Positions 63,450-64,000 of a DNA stretch of 64,000 nucleotides are shown here, piece after piece (the stretch's first letter is position 1; the number at the start of each line of letters is the position of its first letter). This DNA comes from Paraburkholderia sp. BL10I2N1 (GTDB lineage Bacteria; Pseudomonadota; Gammaproteobacteria; Burkholderiales; Burkholderiaceae). Both the position numbers and the translations under genes were made by a program. A model generated the notes under the pieces. The model was given only the letters and a program-made list of their open reading frames with translations. It was not told the origin of the DNA and made no database searches. The DNA lies in contig NZ_SNWA01000003.1 of the NCBI RefSeq assembly GCF_004361815.1, positions 372,001-436,000 on the forward strand. The letters are read 5' to 3'.

Positions 63450-64000
63450 TCAGACTGCTGCTGCAGACCTCGATGCCTCACGTGCAGTGCGAGGCACAAA
63501 ATCGGATCCTCCGCACGCGGCCATCCGTGCAACCCACTCATCGCAGAAGTCTGTACCACGCAACTTCGGACGATGAATCAGCGCGACGTAGCCCTCCGCT
63601 TTCAGGCGTTTCGCCAGTTCGACGCCGGCGACCACGCCAGGCGACTTGCCGGTTTTCTGATCGACGTGATCGAAGTCGACAAAGATATGCACGACGCGAA
63701 TGCCGAGACCTTCCGGCACGACGAACTGACTTAGATGAATGCGGTTCAGGCAATACCAGACGGGTACGCCAAACTGCATGTGCGCGGCGTACACGGTCTC
63801 CAGTCCCTCTCCGACACCGATTTCGCCGTTCACCGGCTCCATCAGGCGAACCGCCCCGCCCGCAAGCGGGTTGAGCGTCATGTCGTTGAGCTTCGCGTCG
63901 AGAATCTCGCCGTCCGCCGTCACGATCCTTGCCTTTCCGGGAGTCGATCGTTCGAGGAAGGTCCGATGCAAGGTGCCAAGCCGTCCGTCGGGCAATTCGT
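63450..64000 (-). CDS. Toprim domain of a plasmid/phage-type DNA primase (partial)
   Basis: The 5' end lies beyond the window, so only the C-terminal 183 residues are seen. The segment GEIGVGEGLETVYAAHMQFGVPVWYCLN (Toprim Glu) and VVHIFVDFDHVDQKTG (D-x-D) are the Toprim_3 core found in primase/helicase proteins of plasmids. A C-terminal tail ELAKRLKAEGYVALIHRPK...DFCDEWVARM matches the usual end of such proteins. It would make primers for plasmid replication or for the transferred strand. Confidence 0.8.
   Translation of the reverse strand, partial: ELPDGRLGTLHRTFLERSTPGKARIVTADGEILDAKLNDMTLNPLAGGAVRLMEPVNGEIGVGEGLETVYAAHMQFGVPVWYCLNRIHLSQFVVPEGLGIRVVHIFVDFDHVDQKTGKSPGVVAGVELAKRLKAEGYVALIHRPKLRGTDFCDEWVARMAACGGSDFVPRTAREASRSAAAV

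Overview
The window is high-GC DNA that reads as part of a large conjugative plasmid or integrative conjugative element of a beta-proteobacterium, most likely Burkholderiales (Burkholderia, Paraburkholderia, Cupriavidus or Ralstonia type). The reasons are a TrbB-C-D-E-J-L transfer set, a complete PRTRC (ParB-related, ThiF-related) cassette, DUF3717, DUF1173, DUF4400 and Lar-type genes, and the absence of rRNA, tRNA or housekeeping genes. No replication initiator and no ParA were recognised. The taxon is an inference.

Layout. 0-7.5 kb (minus): SbcC-like and SbcD-like DNA-repair genes, a NADAR-family hydrolase and a Gp3-like protein. 7.5-10.9 kb (plus): possible AcaB-like regulator, bactofilin and envelope proteins. 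11-14.4 kb (minus): UvrD-type helicase and companions. 14.4-18.2 kb: an ArsR/AHSA1 pair whose AHSA1 gene is split by an IS1634-type element, flanked by two copies of a plasmid operator repeat. 18.2-28.9 kb (minus): mating apparatus (trbB, C, D, E, J, L, TraD coupling protein, TraI_2-domain protein). 29-30 kb (plus): small genes including an H-NS-like protein. 30-34 kb (minus): MoxR/VWA-metallopeptidase module. 34-38.5 kb (minus): hypothetical and membrane genes. 39-46.7 kb (minus): PRTRC genes, which encode a ubiquitin-like protein, E1, E2 and JAMM-protease set together with a ParB. 46.9-51.4 kb (minus): methyltransferase-helicase fusion and neighbours. 52-57.4 kb (plus): membrane proteins, DUF1173, Gp37/Gp68-like and Lar-like proteins. 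57.5-59.4 kb (minus): integrase. 59.7-61.1 kb (plus): ParM-like PRTRC protein D and partner. 61.2-62.6 kb: IS3-family element. 62.6 kb to the end: small membrane proteins, then a primase Toprim gene running off the window.

Regulatory architecture is the most striking feature. Nearly every minus-strand operon starts with (i) an upstream box of three A/T-rich hexamers (roughly AAAGC, GATTT, GCTTTC, about 10 bp apart) placed 54-56 bp before a -10-like hexamer, (ii) a short GCGTC/GACGC hairpin followed by ATCGA at the start of the leader, and (iii) a leader in which a CCC-n-GGG stem-loop can form an H-type pseudoknot with a downstream arm that alternatively pairs with the Shine-Dalgarno sequence. 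About ten such leaders differ in sequence but keep all three complementarities, which suggests a plasmid-wide riboregulator. Operons end at clear intrinsic terminators.

At least four genes (near 10459, 45796, 51312 and 56406) are broken by single-base changes in short base runs. They may be assembly errors rather than real pseudogenes.
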